This document shows, piece after piece, positions 1 to 7,867 of a DNA stretch of 64,000 bases. The notes beneath the pieces are model-generated. The model was not told where the DNA came from. It made no database searches and saw only the letters and a program-made list of their open reading frames with translations. Position 1 is the first letter of the stretch; each line of letters begins with the position of its first letter. This DNA comes from Virgibacillus_F flavescens. GTDB taxonomy: Bacteria; Bacillota; Bacilli; Bacillales; Amphibacillaceae. The stretch lies in the NCBI RefSeq assembly GCF_050574275.1, contig NZ_CP192260.1, positions 434,001 through 498,000 of the forward strand, given 5' to 3'. Both the position numbers and the translations under genes were made by a program.

Positions 1-189
1 ATCAATAGCAATTGACTTAATTGCTCCAACGTCTAAAGCTTTTTGTTTTATCTCATCCAAATTTTTTCCTTCGCCAATATTTAATCCTAATGCAATTACA
101 TCGTACCCGTATTTTTCTTGTAGCCATTTTACCGATACGGAGGTATCCAGACCTCCGGAATATGCTAATACCACTTTTTGATTTGCCAT
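1..189 (-). CDS. argG: Argininosuccinate synthase, N-terminal part (cut by window edge)
   Basis: The first 63 residues read MANQKVVLAYSGGLDTSVSV and onward. The AYSGGLDTS stretch is the ATP-pyrophosphatase loop of argininosuccinate synthase, which joins citrulline and aspartate in arginine synthesis. The gene continues past base 1 of the window. It starts 23 bp downstream of the argF stop with an AGGAGAG-type ribosome site, so argF and argG form one transcription unit under the two upstream arginine T-boxes. argH probably follows outside the window, but that is inference. Confidence 0.93.
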   Translation of the reverse strand, partial: MANQKVVLAYSGGLDTSVSVKWLQEKYGYDVIALGLNIGEGKNLDEIKQKALDVGAIKSIAID

Positions 190-212
190 TTTAAATCTCT
201 CCTTTTTTATTT

Positions 213-1190
213 TTAGTTTTCCATCAGGCTTTTTAAGATTGCTTTTTGTGCATGCAAGCGGTTTTCAGCTTCATCAAACACTACGGAGTGCTCACCATCA
301 ATTACTTCTGATGTAACTTCTTCTCCGCGGTGGACCGGTAAGCAATGGAGGAAAATATAGTTCTGCTTAGCATGAGCACACAATGTCGCATTCACTTGGT
401 ATGGAGCGAAAAAATGCTTGCGTTCTTCCTGCTCTTCCTCCTGACCCATGCTGCTCCAGACATCGGTTATAACAACATCTGCTCCATCCATAGCTTCTTC
501 TGGAGAAATCGTATATTCCAATTCGCTACCAGTGGTTTGACCAACTTCGCAAGCTTTCTCAAAGATTTCAAGATTAGGTTCATATCCCGGAGGACTGGCT
601 ATGGAAAGATGCATACCAACAATTGCAGCTCCCTCTAACACGGAATGACACATATTATTGTTACCATCACCGATATAACAAACTTTGAGCCCGGCTAAAC
701 GCCCTTTGTGCTCGAATATGGTCAACAGGTCTGCTAAAACCTGTGTGGGGTGATGCAAATCGGTTAATCCATTGATAACCGGGACATCCGCTTTACTTGC
801 AAATTCTTCAATGGATTCATGTGCAAACGTTCTTATCATTAAACCATCTACATAACCTGACAAGACCTTGGCTGTATCCGCAATCGTTTCTCCTCGTCCA
901 AGCTGTATGTCCCTCGAACTCAGGAAGATCGCCTGTCCCCCAAGCTGCATCATTCCGACTTCAAAGGAGACTCTCGTTCGAGTAGACGATTTTTCAAAAA
1001 TCATTCCCAGCACCTTACCTGTCAGATATGGATGAGGAATCCCTTTTTTCTGAAGGCTTTTCATCTCCAGTGCTTGTTCCAGCAGAGAATGAATTTCATC
1101 AGGTGTAAAATCAGTCAGTTTAATAAAATCCTTTTCTTTGAACTGCGATGGTATTTGCTTCATTATTTGTGCATCGTAAACCTTTGCCAT
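213..1190 (-). CDS. argF: Ornithine carbamoyltransferase
   Basis: This cytoplasmic enzyme makes citrulline from ornithine and carbamoyl phosphate. The carbamoyl-phosphate loop SSTRTR lies at residues 68-73, the HPTQ motif follows a DLH near residue 145, and the ornithine-side HCLP motif sits in FLHCLPVHRGEE near the C-terminus. At 325 residues it is slightly longer than usual because of about 15 extra N-terminal residues. The ATG at 1190 has GGGAG upstream; an internal start at residue 10 or later cannot be excluded. It is the first gene of argF-argG, directly behind two arginine T-boxes, so charging of tRNA-Arg should control it. Confidence 0.95.
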   Translation of the reverse strand: MAKVYDAQIMKQIPSQFKEKDFIKLTDFTPDEIHSLLEQALEMKSLQKKGIPHPYLTGKVLGMIFEKSSTRTRVSFEVGMMQLGGQAIFLSSRDIQLGRGETIADTAKVLSGYVDGLMIRTFAHESIEEFASKADVPVINGLTDLHHPTQVLADLLTIFEHKGRLAGLKVCYIGDGNNNMCHSVLEGAAIVGMHLSIASPPGYEPNLEIFEKACEVGQTTGSELEYTISPEEAMDGADVVITDVWSSMGQEEEQEERKHFFAPYQVNATLCAHAKQNYIFLHCLPVHRGEEVTSEVIDGEHSVVFDEAENRLHAQKAILKSLMEN

Positions 1191-1217
1191 TCCTGAACAC
1201 TCCCTTTTTTAAGTATT

Positions 1218-1462
1218 AAAAAAACGCTCGTCTCTTTGTAATAAAAGAGACGAGCGTTATATCACCCGCGGTACCACTCTGATTATTCCGTCTAGCGGAA
1301 TCAGCTTTGTGCCTGTTAACGGAAGCTACCCGATTCACCCTACTGAGCTCAAAGCCCGTTTAGGAGAACATTCAAAAGTGCGGTTCTTTACATTTTCTGC
1401 ACCGGCTTCCACCAACCCGGCTCGCTGCTCAGAATGTAATGTAATTACTCTCTTTGTCATCA
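1218..1462 (-). promoter_or_regulatory. Arginine T-box riboswitch, promoter-proximal to argF (second of two)
   Basis: Read on the minus strand, the leader has a Stem I with GAGCCGGG...AAGCCGGT pairing. A CGC specifier lies at 1382-1380 in the context CCGCACTTTTGA. The T-box antiterminator AGAGTGGTACCGCGGGT is at 1280-1264. An intrinsic terminator follows (arms ACGCTCGTCTCTTT/AAAGAGACGAGCGT plus a U run, 1258-1218). CGC is an arginine codon, which fits the downstream argF. The specifier was placed by aligning to the UGG specifiers of the trp leaders in this same window, which are followed by the same CTGA/TTGA context. Confidence 0.9.
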
Positions 1463-1492
1463 ATTTCACTTATTCATTTGTTATAAAAATAC

Positions 1493-1757
1493 AAAAAACG
1501 CCCGTCTCTTCTTGTATAGAAGAGACGAGCGTATATAGTATATACCCGCGGTACCACTCTGATTATTCCGCACGTGCGGAATCGGCTTAAGTGTCTGTTA
1601 ACGAGGATCGCCCGGTCTACCCTATTAACGCTAAATGCGCCGATTCAGGAAGACATCTCAAAAGTGCGTTTTCATTACATATGTTTACCGGCTTTCACCA
1701 TTCCCGGTTCGCTAAGGCTATGCAACTACTTTTCTTTGTCATTGATGTTAGTTATTA
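1493..1757 (-). promoter_or_regulatory. Arginine T-box riboswitch, promoter-distal (first of two)
   Basis: This is the first leader after the promoter at 1765-1792. Stem I carries GAACCGGG...AAGCCGGT. The specifier CGC is at 1668-1666 (ACGCACTTTTGA). The antiterminator AGAGTGGTACCGCGGGT is at 1560-1544, and the terminator hairpin with GCTCGTCTCTTCT/AGAAGAGACGGGC arms and a U tract is at 1531-1493. It is closely similar in sequence to the second leader, so the tandem arose by duplication. Read-through of both terminators should need two uncharged tRNA-Arg binding events. Confidence 0.9.
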
Positions 1758-1764
1758 ATAGTGG

Positions 1765-1792
1765 ATTATACAGTAATGTTATGAGAAGTCAA
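1765..1792 (-). promoter_or_regulatory. Sigma-A promoter of the arg T-box/argF-argG operon
   Basis: On the minus strand, -35 TTGACT (1792-1787), a 16-bp spacer and -10 TATAAT (1770-1765). Transcription would start about 1757 and run straight into the first T-box. Confidence 0.8.
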
Positions 1793-1887
1793 GAGGTAAA
1801 GAAAGATTGTTTAACGATCATGAAAGGATTTCAGTTCTTATCTGTCGAATATATAACTGAATAACCAATCCAACCAGGAGGTCTCTC

Positions 1888-3318
1888 ATGTCGAAGCAAT
1901 TAATTAACGAAGTTACGATTAATTCTATTCAGGAAAAAATGGAAACTGGAAAGCTAACTGCCTTTTCGTTAACTACTATGTATCTTGAACAAATCGCAAA
2001 ATACAATTCATCCGGTCCAAAAATAAATGCAGTGATTGAGATAAACCCGGATGCACTAAGTATTGCTGAAACACTTGATGTCGAGCGCGAGAAATCCGGA
2101 AAACGTGGTCCGCTCCACGGTATTCCTTTATTGATTAAGGACAATATTGATTCTGCTGATAAAATGCATACTAGCGCGGGGTCGATTGCATTGGCAAACC
2201 ATTATGCACGAGAAGATGCTTTTGTTACCAAGATGCTTCGCGATGCAGGCGCAATTATTCTTGGTAAAACGAATTTAACAGAATGGGCTAACTTTATGAC
2301 GCAGGGTATGACGAATGGATATAGTTCCCGTGGTGGACAAGTATTAAATCCTTACGGCGAATTCGATGTGGGAGGTTCCAGTTCCGGTTCGGGAGCTAGT
2401 ATTGCTGCCAACTTTGCTGTCGCTGCAATAGGAACCGAAACAGATGGATCAATTCTTAGTCCAGCCAGCAGCAATTCTGTAGTTGGCATTAAACCCACAG
2501 TTGGCCTAATCAGCCGGAGTGGCATTATCCCTATTTCACACAGCCAGGACACAGCTGGCCCCATGACTCGAAGCGTTGAAGACGCTGCAATTATTTTAGG
2601 AGCACTCACCGGAGAAGATAAGATGGACCCTGCAACATCTACAAATAAGAATCGAATAAGTGATTATACACGATTTTTGAATGAGGACGGATTAAAAAAC
2701 GCCAGAATCGGTGTGTCCAAAAACTATCTAAAAAAGCTCGACGAACATGACCTCAAGCTAATTAATCAGGCACTGGCTGATATTAAAAATAGTGGAGCTG
2801 AAATAGTCGATACAATTGAATTACCTGTTGATCTTCCAGATTCCAGTGTTCTGTATCATGAGTTTAAAAATGGGGTAAACGCATACCTGGGGAAGCTCTC
2901 TTCCCATACTCCGGTTCATTCACTGCTTGACGTTATAAATTTTAATCAATCACATGCAAGCAACGCCTTAAAGTTTGGGCAAACCGTTCTGATTGAATCC
3001 GAAACTAAAAGCGGAACGTTAACAGAAAAAGAATATATAACCGATCGATTAAGGGATATAAGGCAATCAAATGAGAAGATAAAAGAGATAATGGAAAAAG
3101 ACAGATTGGATGCTTTATTTTTCCCTAGTTACTATGGATCCAGTATAGCTGCAAGGGCAGGCTTTCCATCCATTACTGTGCCTGCGGGTTACACAGACAC
3201 AGGAAAGCCAGTAGGAGCCACCTTTACCGGAGAAGCTTATTCAGAACCAAAGTTAATCGAAGTCGCATATGCGTATGAACAAGCAACAAAGCATCGAAAA
3301 CCACCTGAATTAGCTTAA
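1888..3318 (+). CDS. Amidase-signature family amidase
   Basis: A 476-residue Ser-cisSer-Lys hydrolase. The catalytic lysine lies in LLIKDNID (about residue 85). The glycine/serine-rich signature GGSSSGSGASIAANF follows near 165-180, and the nucleophile serine lies in GTETDGSILSP about 20 residues later. The GTETDGSI variant is seen in peptide and small-molecule amidases rather than GatA, and no gatB or gatC is adjacent, so a role in tRNA-Gln amidation is unlikely. The start has an AGGAGG ribosome site at about 1877. It is monocistronic, ending in a strong terminator. The substrate is unknown. Confidence 0.85.
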   Translation: MSKQLINEVTINSIQEKMETGKLTAFSLTTMYLEQIAKYNSSGPKINAVIEINPDALSIAETLDVEREKSGKRGPLHGIPLLIKDNIDSADKMHTSAGSIALANHYAREDAFVTKMLRDAGAIILGKTNLTEWANFMTQGMTNGYSSRGGQVLNPYGEFDVGGSSSGSGASIAANFAVAAIGTETDGSILSPASSNSVVGIKPTVGLISRSGIIPISHSQDTAGPMTRSVEDAAIILGALTGEDKMDPATSTNKNRISDYTRFLNEDGLKNARIGVSKNYLKKLDEHDLKLINQALADIKNSGAEIVDTIELPVDLPDSSVLYHEFKNGVNAYLGKLSSHTPVHSLLDVINFNQSHASNALKFGQTVLIESETKSGTLTEKEYITDRLRDIRQSNEKIKEIMEKDRLDALFFPSYYGSSIAARAGFPSITVPAGYTDTGKPVGATFTGEAYSEPKLIEVAYAYEQATKHRKPPELA

Positions 3319-3331
3319 TGATTTCCGAAGA

Positions 3332-3358
3332 ACGACCTACATATTAGGTCGTTTTTTT
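3332..3358 (+). terminator. Intrinsic terminator after the amidase gene
   Basis: Arms ACGACCTA/TAGGTCGT around a short loop, followed by seven T residues. Confidence 0.85.
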
Positions 3359-3869
3359 ATCCTTCATTCCAAACAATTTCACCACATTTCTCCTCGTGGT
3401 CAATTGTCACATCAAACTCGTGCTTTCTATAGAAATGTTTTAACCGGTCATAGTGGTCGAAATCACGTTTGACAATGTCACCGGTAATATACTGAACGTT
3501 TTCTTCTTTAGCCTGTTCCTTTAAATAATTCATTAAAATCGATCCGTAGCCTTTGTTCTGATCCCCTTTTATATCTGCAATATGGAGCGTGTTTTCATCT
3601 TTATATTTAGCTTGAATAGCCGCATTCCAACTACCACGAAAAGTAGATTGACAGTCGTGAAGCATAATCTGACATGCATCTGAATCTCTATCACAGTATA
3701 TAATTGCCCAGTTATTTTGATGCGTCTGATCTATGCTGATGACCTCCCACTTTTTGGAGATTTCTTTCATACTTTGCTGCATACGAAACAATTGAATTTC
3801 GAGTGTATCCAATTCTTCCTTTATATCATTCTTGCTTTTATTTTCTTCTACAAATGCTGTACCTATCAT
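3357..3869 (-). CDS. GNAT-family N-acetyltransferase
   Basis: About 170 residues. The acetyl-CoA loop is visible in IADIKGDQNKGYGSILMNYLKEQAKEE (GNAT motif A, about residues 103-130 of the form starting at 3869), followed by a C-terminal FYRKHEFDV strand typical of the fold. A predicted helical segment precedes the domain. The ATG at 3869 has AGGTGA six bases upstream; a GTG at 3878 would overlap that ribosome site and is less likely. It converges with the amidase gene. The acetylated substrate cannot be told from sequence. Confidence 0.75.
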   Translation of the reverse strand: MIGTAFVEENKSKNDIKEELDTLEIQLFRMQQSMKEISKKWEVISIDQTHQNNWAIIYCDRDSDACQIMLHDCQSTFRGSWNAAIQAKYKDENTLHIADIKGDQNKGYGSILMNYLKEQAKEENVQYITGDIVKRDFDHYDRLKHFYRKHEFDVTIDHEEKCGEIVWNEG

Positions 3870-3976
3870 GTGAATCACCTAACTATTATTAAATTGTGTC
3901 AATTCCTGCACACAATTCTGTATTTTACAATGTATACTTGCTAAAAATCAAATGTTAGATTTTTTATAATAGTGCT

Positions 3977-4003
3977 TAATACTCAGATAAAAAGTGTCGA
4001 TAT
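3977..4003 (+). promoter_or_regulatory. Candidate sigma-D (motility) promoter of the chemoreceptor gene
   Basis: TAAT (3977-3980), 15-bp spacer, GTCGATAT (3996-4003). This matches the Bacillus sigma-D consensus TAAA-N15-GCCGATAT at 10 of 12 positions, and it lies 40 bp before the start of a chemoreceptor gene. Confidence 0.65.
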
Positions 4004-4042
4004 AGAAAGATAAACGTTTTTTATTTAACTGGGGGAAACATA

Positions 4043-5806
4043 ATGAAGAAGAGAAAAGCTAAAGAGAAAATACTGAAAACAAAGAAGTCCAAACCTTCAA
4101 TCAAACGTTCGTTTGGATGGAAAAACGTTAAAATTGCACAAAAGTACCTTTCTGTATACATATTAACAGCAGTATTATTTATAGTCGCAGGAGTAATTGT
4201 ATATTTACAATTGGAAAAAGGACAACAGGATGTTCAGGCAATAGAACGCAGGAGTGAACGTGTAAATGCGATGATGGAATTTTCCTCCGTTATGCAGCTG
4301 AAAGATATTCAAATTGCAGATTTTATCATTACGGAAGACAAAAAGTATGTAGATAAATATGAGGAGTATCGTAAAAGTTTCGCCAAGTTAGCTGACGAAT
4401 TGAAGCCTACGTTGGAAACCGATAAACAATTAGAAGTTTTTACTAAGATTCAACAAAACGATACGAAGATGAATACAGCTTTCCTAATCAAAATTCCACA
4501 CGCTGTTGCAACTGAGCCTGAAGTCATTCCGGGTCTTCGCGAAGAACTAAGCGGACTGCGAATTGAGAACGTTGCTCTTATGAACGACTTAATTTCAATC
4601 GTTAAAGATAAACAAAGTCAGGCTGTTAGTGATGCCCAAAATAGCATGAATCGAAGTATTGTAGTGCTCGGCGCAGCAACCGCTGTTGCGATTGCTGTTG
4701 GTATTATTTTACTGTTACTAATCAGCAGAAAAATATCTGGTAACCTTCGAAAAGTGGTCTCAATTACGCATGAGGTAGCGAATGGTAACCTTGCAGTAAA
4801 ATCAATGGACTATAATGGCAAAGATGAAATTGGTCAATTATCAAATGCGGTAAATCAAATGAAAAGCAATATCCGCAATATCGTCTCGAAAGTAGCTGCA
4901 GCATCAGATTCAGTATCAACCAGAAGTGGCCAGCTCACACAATCTGCAAGCGAAGTAAAAGAAGGTAATGAGCAAATAGCTTCTACTATGGAAGAACTAT
5001 CGACCGGATCAGAAACCCAAGCGAATAGCGCGTCTAATTTATCAGAAAGCATGAACGATTTTGTCCAGATTGTTCGTCAATCGGAACAGGATGGTCAGGA
5101 TATTGCTGGTAAATCGGATGGGGTCATGCAACTGACCGAAGAAGGTACTGCATTGATGAATAAATCAATGGATCAGATGAAGCGTATCGATACAATCGTA
5201 TCTGACGCCGTCAACAAAGTTCAAGGATTGGATAAACAATCTGCTGAAATCTCAAAACTAGTAAAAGTAATTAAAGACATAGCTGCTCAAACCAACCTGC
5301 TTTCACTAAATGCAGCTATCGAAGCAGCGCGCGCTGGTGAGCACGGCAAAGGTTTTGCGGTAGTTGCGGATGAAGTCAGAAAACTTGCAGAGCAGGTAAC
5401 TTCATCTGTAACAGAAATTACTAGTATTGTATCCACCATTCAAAATGAAACCGACCATGTCGTTGTCTCACTAAATTCTGGTTACACCGAAGTAAAAGAA
5501 GGCACAAATCAAATCGAAGAGACAAGCAAAAACTTTGAAACCATTAACGCATCTGTATCTGAAATGACTTCTAAAATCATAACCATTTCAAACAACTTAA
5601 AAGGTATTGCGCTTAATAGTCAGGAAATGAATAATTTAATTGAAGAAATCGCTTCCGTTTCTGAAGAGTCAGCTGCTGGCGTTGAAGAAGCATCAGCATC
5701 TGCCCAGCAAACGTCAAGTTCAATGGAAGAGGTTTCACACAGCGCAGACGAACTCGCTGCACTTGCTGAACAATTAAACAATGAATTAAAAGCATTCAGG
5801 CTATAA
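4043..5806 (+). CDS. Methyl-accepting chemotaxis protein
   Basis: A 587-residue transmembrane chemoreceptor. A lysine-rich cytoplasmic N-terminus (residues 1-34) is followed by TM1 at about 36-58 and an extracellular helical sensor of about 145 residues, consistent with a four-helix-bundle ligand domain. TM2 is at 205-228, a HAMP domain at about 229-282, and the signalling coiled coil runs to the end. The hairpin tip that contacts CheA/CheW is clear (AAQTNLLSLNAAIEAARAGE near residue 415). Glutamine/glutamate-rich methylation helices flank it. The unusually long basic N-terminus is the only odd feature. The ligand is unknown. A sigma-D-like promoter lies upstream and a terminator downstream. 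Confidence 0.93.
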   Translation: MKKRKAKEKILKTKKSKPSIKRSFGWKNVKIAQKYLSVYILTAVLFIVAGVIVYLQLEKGQQDVQAIERRSERVNAMMEFSSVMQLKDIQIADFIITEDKKYVDKYEEYRKSFAKLADELKPTLETDKQLEVFTKIQQNDTKMNTAFLIKIPHAVATEPEVIPGLREELSGLRIENVALMNDLISIVKDKQSQAVSDAQNSMNRSIVVLGAATAVAIAVGIILLLLISRKISGNLRKVVSITHEVANGNLAVKSMDYNGKDEIGQLSNAVNQMKSNIRNIVSKVAAASDSVSTRSGQLTQSASEVKEGNEQIASTMEELSTGSETQANSASNLSESMNDFVQIVRQSEQDGQDIAGKSDGVMQLTEEGTALMNKSMDQMKRIDTIVSDAVNKVQGLDKQSAEISKLVKVIKDIAAQTNLLSLNAAIEAARAGEHGKGFAVVADEVRKLAEQVTSSVTEITSIVSTIQNETDHVVVSLNSGYTEVKEGTNQIEETSKNFETINASVSEMTSKIITISNNLKGIALNSQEMNNLIEEIASVSEESAAGVEEASASAQQTSSSMEEVSHSADELAALAEQLNNELKAFRL

Positions 5807-5815
5807 GGAACTTTA

Positions 5816-5852
5816 AACCCCATCTACTATTACGGTAGATGGGGTTCTTTAG
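5816..5852. terminator. Bidirectional terminator between the chemoreceptor gene and tag
   Basis: Arms AACCCCATCTAC/GTAGATGGGGTT around TATTACG, with a T-rich 3' side. It serves the plus-strand chemoreceptor gene and may also serve the converging tag gene. Confidence 0.75.
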
Positions 5853-6412
5853 TTATTCTTATGGTATAAAAAACAATCCTCTGTGTGGTCGTTTACCATC
5901 CCAGTTGATTGCATGTAGGCATAGCAAATTGTTGGTCCAACAAATTTAAACCCGCGCTTCTTCAGGTCTTTACTCATTTTCTCGGACTCTTCCGTAGTGG
6001 CCGGAACTTCTGAGTGGACTGACCAGTCGTTGTATATCGTTTTACCACCTACGAAACTCCATACATATGCATCGAAGGTTCCAAACTCTTCTTGCACCTT
6101 CAAAAAAGCTTGTGCATTTGTTACAACAGAGCGAACCTTTAGCTTATTACGAATAATTCCTTCGTCCTGCAGTATTTCCTGAATCTTATCCTCATCGTAC
6201 TGTTTAATTAACTGAGGATCAAAATTATCGAATGCCTTCCGGTAATTTTCCCGTCGCTTTAATATCGTTATCCAGCTTAGCCCTGCCTGTGCACCCTCAA
6301 GGCAAAGCATTTCAAACAAATCTCGTTCATCATGGGTCGGTCTTCCCCATTCGTTATCATGATAATCGATATATACTGGATCAGAGGTAGACCATTCACA
6401 TCTTTTTTTCAT
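5849..6412 (-). CDS. tag: DNA-3-methyladenine glycosylase I
   Basis: A 187-residue base-excision repair enzyme that removes 3-methyladenine. The family zinc site is intact: Cys5 (KRCEW), His18 (YHDNEWG) and the C-terminal NDHTEDC His/Cys pair. The NEWGRPTHDE segment and the helix-hairpin-helix region GLSWITILKRRENYRKAF (about 44-61) are characteristic. It starts 11 bp downstream of the sulfurtransferase stop, so the two are probably co-transcribed on the minus strand. Confidence 0.93.
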   Translation of the reverse strand: MKKRCEWSTSDPVYIDYHDNEWGRPTHDERDLFEMLCLEGAQAGLSWITILKRRENYRKAFDNFDPQLIKQYDEDKIQEILQDEGIIRNKLKVRSVVTNAQAFLKVQEEFGTFDAYVWSFVGGKTIYNDWSVHSEVPATTEESEKMSKDLKKRGFKFVGPTICYAYMQSTGMVNDHTEDCFLYHKNN

Positions 6413-6423
6413 ATAATACGCTC

Positions 6424-7263
6424 CTATTCAACCTTCGTTTCAATTGGATTGTCATCATACGAGATCCAATCACTGTAACTCCCAGGATACAGTTTCACAT
6501 TTTTGTATCCTGCCATTTTTAATGCGATTATATTTGGACATGCTGATACACCCGACCCACATGACACAATAATTTCTTCGTTTTTCTCAATTTCATTAAA
6601 ATGTTCTTGTAGGTCAGAATCGCTTTTCCATAAACCATCTTCTTGCAGAACGTCTTTCCAGAAAAAGTTCCTTGCACCAGGAATATGACCGGCCTTTGCG
6701 TATAATGGTTCGACCTTACCCAGATATCTGTCTTTCGACCGGGAGTCGATTAACACCGCTGATTGATCCTGTGTTTTATTCTTAACCTGATCGATGTCAA
6801 CTATATTTCCTTCTTGAACAGCAGCTTGAAAATACTTCATTTCAGGTACAGGAACAGCTGTCGTTACTAAATTCCCTTTTTCAGCCCAACGTGTAATTCC
6901 ACCATCCAGCAGATACTTTTTCTGATGACCAAGATAATCGAGCAACCACCATAGGCGAGCAGCAAACATATCGTTGTTTTCATCATAAATAACTACTGTT
7001 GTCTGTTGACCTATCCCGATTTCTCCAAGTTTTTCAGCTAATTGCTCACTATCTGGAAGTGGATGGTTTCCACCGTGTGTTGAAGCAGGACTCGATAAAT
7101 CTTTATTTAAATCCAAGTACATCGCATTTGGAATATGTCCCTGCTCATACGCTTTCCTTCCTTCATTTGGATCTGACAAGGAAAAACGCACATCAACTAT
7201 GACCATATCATCCTGGTTATCTATTTTCTTTTTTAACCATTCTACTGAGACTAAATAAGACAT
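6424..7263 (-). CDS. Thiosulfate/3-mercaptopyruvate sulfurtransferase (tandem rhodanese)
   Basis: 279 residues with two rhodanese domains: an N-terminal non-catalytic one (about 1-130) and a C-terminal catalytic one. Cys235 lies in CGSGVSAC. A CGSG(V/T) active-site loop is typical of 3-mercaptopyruvate sulfurtransferases (SseA type), whereas thiosulfate rhodaneses carry a CRxGxR/K-type loop. It probably transfers sulfane sulfur to thiols or cyanide in the cytoplasm. It sits just upstream of tag with 11 bp between, and a GGAGGAGA ribosome site precedes the ATG at 7263. Confidence 0.88.
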   Translation of the reverse strand: MSYLVSVEWLKKKIDNQDDMVIVDVRFSLSDPNEGRKAYEQGHIPNAMYLDLNKDLSSPASTHGGNHPLPDSEQLAEKLGEIGIGQQTTVVIYDENNDMFAARLWWLLDYLGHQKKYLLDGGITRWAEKGNLVTTAVPVPEMKYFQAAVQEGNIVDIDQVKNKTQDQSAVLIDSRSKDRYLGKVEPLYAKAGHIPGARNFFWKDVLQEDGLWKSDSDLQEHFNEIEKNEEIIVSCGSGVSACPNIIALKMAGYKNVKLYPGSYSDWISYDDNPIETKVE

Positions 7264-7309
7264 CTGTTATCTCCTCCGATTTCTCACTACCTACTAAAAT
7301 TATTCCACA

Positions 7310-7813
7310 TTACTCGGAATCAAGCAATTTTGCCATATAATATTCATTAATAAATTCTCCACTAATTCGCATGGAATCTTTTTTTATACCTTCGATTTCA
7401 AAACCAGCTTTTCGATACAGCGCTACACCAGCTTCATTAGGCACAGCTGTAGTCAGCTCTAAGCGGTGTATGGAATTGCGTCTTGCCCATTTTTCCATTT
7501 CGCTGAATAATGCTGACCCAATGCCTTTTCCCTGATAGGAAGAAACAATTCCGATCACTATATAAGCACTATGCTCAAGTCTCCTTGCCTCTCCACCATT
7601 CACTATTAAATATCCTACTAACCTATTGTCTCTTTCAGCGACAAAAATTGTTGCATTCTTTTTCTCTGCGAAAGTTTCAAGCATTTTTTTCATACTTTCC
7701 AAGCTGCTATTTCGTTCACCTGCTCCATACAGCATAAAAGAACTTTCTTCCTCAACTCTTCTGGTTAACGCAAGGATTTCTTCTGCATCAGAAACCACTG
7801 CTTCTCTTATCAT
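7310..7813 (-). CDS. GNAT-family N-acetyltransferase
   Basis: 167 residues with a complete GNAT fold. The acetyl-CoA motif SSYQGKGIGSALFSEMEKWA is near residues 92-111. RLELTTAVPNEAGVALYRKAGFEIEGIK follows, the usual motif B with a conserved ALYRKAGF. It most resembles RimI/phosphinothricin-type acetyltransferases; the substrate is not determinable. AGGTGAGA precedes the ATG. It is divergent from pepT, with about 50 bp between them carrying both ribosome sites. Confidence 0.83.
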   Translation of the reverse strand: MIREAVVSDAEEILALTRRVEEESSFMLYGAGERNSSLESMKKMLETFAEKKNATIFVAERDNRLVGYLIVNGGEARRLEHSAYIVIGIVSSYQGKGIGSALFSEMEKWARRNSIHRLELTTAVPNEAGVALYRKAGFEIEGIKKDSMRISGEFINEYYMAKLLDSE

Positions 7814-7867
7814 TGTCTCACCTCTTTTGTGTTAAAATAATCATAATTCACTTAATAGGAGATGACA

